From: Pseudomonadota bacterium
GTDB taxonomy: Bacteria > Pseudomonadota > Alphaproteobacteria > Rhizobiales > Phreatobacteraceae
DNA: 16,278 bases
Direction: 5' to 3'
Assembly: GCA_023416965.1 (NCBI GenBank)
Contig: JAEZGJ010000133.1
Coordinates: 1-16,278 of the forward strand
Positions 15,244 through 16,278 of the stretch are shown one piece after another. Position 1 is the stretch's first letter, and every line of letters starts with the position of its first letter. The position numbers and the translations under genes are program-made. The notes under the pieces are model-generated. The model was not told the origin of the DNA, did no database searches, and saw nothing but the letters and a program-made list of their open reading frames with translations.

Positions 15244-15259
15244 CCCGATTGGAGGGGGC

Positions 15260-15333
15260 TGGAGCGGGTGAAGGGAATCGAACCCTCGTATGCAGCTTGG
15301 GAAGCTGCCGTTCTACCATTGAACTACACCCGC
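15260..15333 (-). tRNA. tRNA-Gly (anticodon CCC), CCA encoded
   Basis: Read on the minus strand, a full cloverleaf forms. The acceptor stem GCGGGTG/CACCCGC (15327-15333 with 15264-15270) pairs over 7 bp. The D arm contains TAGTTCAATGGTAGAAC. The anticodon stem GCAGC/GCTGC encloses loop TTCCCAA (anticodon CCC). The T arm is GAGGG-TTCGATT-CCCTT. The discriminator T is followed by a genomically encoded CCA (15260-15262). The 5' GCGGG and TCCA 3' end are typical of bacterial tRNA-Gly. Its 3' end converges on the mgtC-like gene. Confidence 0.96.
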
Positions 15334-15345
15334 GCCGGGAGGCGG

Positions 15346-15375
15346 ACCATAGCGAAGGCGCCCCCGGTTCGGCAA
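15346..15375 (-). promoter_or_regulatory. Probable sigma-70-type promoter of tRNA-Gly
   Basis: On the minus strand, TTGCCG (15370-15375) and TATGGT (15346-15351) are spaced by 18 bases, and the -10 ends 12 bases before the mature tRNA 5' end. Both boxes keep the most conserved bases of the housekeeping promoter and the spacing suits a short tRNA leader. Confidence 0.55.
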
Positions 15376-15407
15376 GCCGCATCCGCTCTCCCATCCCGCC
15401 CATGAGA

Positions 15408-15438
15408 AACGGCCCGCGGCGGCAACCCGCGGGCCGTT
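15408..15438 (-). terminator. Perfect 12-bp hairpin upstream of tRNA-Gly, terminator candidate
   Basis: AACGGCCCGCGG (15408-15419) pairs perfectly with CCGCGGGCCGTT (15427-15438) around a 7-base loop. On the minus strand the stem is followed by TCTCATGG, so the T-rich tail is GTTTCTC; on the plus strand it is GTTCC. The better tail is on the minus strand, which would end any transcript arriving from 15440-15696. Confidence 0.5.
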
Positions 15439-15696
15439 CCATGCAGGCGGCCATGAGGGGCATGGGGACAGGCCGCCCCGCCGCCCGGCGGCGCCGCTCT
15501 TCTTGGCGGCGCTCTGAACACGGGTGGGTCTCGTGCCGGGATGCGTCCACATCCCGGAGGGGCCGCCGCCGTCCCGTTCCGGAACATCCGGCGGCCCTTG
15601 GCCCGTGCATCGCAAGGGGAGGGCCCGGACGCGGGTTTCGTGCCAGTCCGGGCTGTCCCGCTTGCGGACGGGGTGAAGGAACCGTAAACGCCGCGC
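15439..15696. other. Structured non-coding stretch between tRNA-Gly and hrpB
   Basis: This is most of a 363-base gene-free gap (15334-15696). No reading frame on either strand looks like a conserved protein; those present are Arg/Pro/Gly-rich, as expected of random GC-rich sequence. It holds several inverted repeats: CCGGGATG/CATCCCGG (15536-15543 with 15550-15557); GGGCCGCCG/CGGCGGCCC (15560-15568 with 15589-15597), enclosing the palindrome GTTCCGGAAC (15576-15585); and GCCCGGAC/GTCCGGGC (15623-15630 with 15646-15653). With the hairpin at 15408-15438 they could form a structured RNA on either strand. A possible promoter, TTGCGG-17-TAAACG (15662-15690), precedes hrpB on the plus strand. No known RNA family was recognised. 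Confidence 0.4.
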
Positions 15697-16278
15697 GTGT
15701 CCCTCCCGGTCCTGCCCATCGATGCCGTCCTTCCCGCCCTGACGCGCGCCCTCGCGGCCGGCCCGCGCGCCGTGATCGTGGCGCCTCCGGGGGCCGGCAA
15801 GTCGACGCGGGTGCCTTTGGTCCTGATGGAGGAGTCCTGGACCGGGACGGGCAAGATCCTCGTGCTGGAGCCGCGGCGCATCGCCGCCCGCGCCGTCGCC
15901 GACCGCATGGCGAAGACGCTGGGCGAGGAGGTGGGCGGCCGGGTGGGCCTCAGGGTCCGCTTCGGGTCGAAAGTGTCCGCGCGCACCCGGGTGGAGGTGG
16001 TGACCGAGGGCATCTTCACGCGCATGATCCTCGACGATCCCGCGCTGACGGGCGTCGCCGCCGTGCTCTTCGACGAGTTCCACGAGCGCAGCCTCGACGC
16101 CGATCTCGGCCTCGCGCTGGCCGGGAGACGCAGTCGCTGCTCCGCGGCGACCTCCGCCTGCTGGTCATGGCGGCGACGCTCGACATCGCCGGGGTGTCGC
16201 GCCTGCTCGCCGATGAGTCGGGAAAGCCGGCGCCGGTCATCGAGGCCGAAGGGCGGATGTTCCCGGTCGAGATGCGGT
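15697..16278 (+). pseudogene. hrpB: ATP-dependent helicase HrpB, 5' part, with an apparent frameshift near 16123 (runs off window)
   Basis: The first 142 codons from GTG 15697 match the N terminus of HrpB-type DEAH helicases: LPIDAVLPAL, Walker A APPGAGKST (29-37), LEPRRIAARAVADRMA (58-72), TEGIFTRM (103-110) and the box VLFDEFHERSLDADLGLAL (123-141, DEFH 126-129). After Ala142 (16120-16122) the frame turns into Arg/Ser-rich nonsense, while the next frame from 16125 continues the protein as ETQSLLRGDLRLLVMAATLDIAGVSRLLADESG and onward to the window end. One base appears lost, for example a C from a CCC run. Either the gene is broken or the assembly has an indel. In-frame TAA at 15685-15687 and the absence of other early starts fix GTG 15697; its Shine-Dalgarno (aagga) is distant. 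The cellular role of HrpB is poorly defined. Confidence 0.85.

Noticed and set aside
15260..15333. tRNA-Gly as an integration attachment site
   Set aside because: No integrase, no direct repeat of the tRNA 3' end and no change in composition is visible around it.
15440..15610. Small minus-strand frames, such as one reading MWTHPGTRPTRVQSAAKKSG, as possible small proteins
   Set aside because: No ribosome site or recognised family supports them, and several overlapping frames are equally open; they are better explained by the inverted-repeat-rich GC sequence.
1..16278. CRISPR arrays, insertion sequences, toxin-antitoxin pairs and prophage genes
   Set aside because: I searched by eye on both strands for regular direct repeats, transposase or integrase motifs and paired small genes and saw none.

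Overview
This is a strongly GC-rich chromosomal segment whose codon usage and gene content point to an alphaproteobacterium, most likely Hyphomicrobiales (Rhizobiales). That is inferred from an HPr of the Ser-phosphorylatable type, the def-fmt-truA translation cluster, coaBC-dut, AMP nucleosidase and a TAXI-TRAP transporter. No 16S or other decisive taxonomic marker is present, so the genus is left open. I see no transposase, phage gene, CRISPR array or plasmid gene; this looks like core-to-accessory housekeeping chromosome.

Layout. Plus strand, 1-2662: the 3' end of an HPr phosphocarrier gene, a UPF0114/YqhA-family membrane protein, a class I SAM methyltransferase overlapping it by ATGA, and a PLP aminotransferase. 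Minus strand, 2665-11209: in transcription order pobA (4-hydroxybenzoate 3-monooxygenase), def-fmt-truA (formyl-Met cycle plus tRNA pseudouridine synthase, GTGA-coupled), amn (AMP nucleosidase), an AI-2E-family membrane protein, coaBC-dut (coenzyme A synthesis and dUTP hydrolysis, ATGA-coupled), and an Rrf2-family regulator that converges on the aminotransferase with a 2-base gap. Plus strand, 11423-15243: a TAXI-type TRAP solute-binding protein, its fused 4TM/12TM permease, and an MgtC/SapB-family protein. A tRNA-Gly(CCC) lies on the minus strand at 15260-15333. A 363-base structured non-coding stretch follows. Finally comes the 5' part of an HrpB-type DEAH helicase gene, which carries an apparent single-base frameshift and runs off the window.

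How the parts work together. The minus block is mostly housekeeping: translation initiation and N-terminal processing (def, fmt), tRNA modification (truA), nucleotide pool control (amn, dut) and CoA synthesis (coaBC). The pobA/TAXI-TRAP divergent pair suggests a small uptake and catabolism module for an organic acid, possibly aromatic, but the substrate is not shown by the sequence.

Points most worth a second look are: the frameshift in hrpB near 16123; a perfect 9-bp hairpin that sequesters the Shine-Dalgarno of the mgtC-like gene; a cluster of stem-loops between tRNA-Gly and hrpB that no protein gene explains; a GC-rich hairpin between the TRAP binding protein and its permease; symmetric elements in the pobA/TRAP divergent promoter region; and a Phe-to-Leu change in the uracil-stacking position of dUTPase motif V. 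I did not find an unmistakable new multi-gene system.
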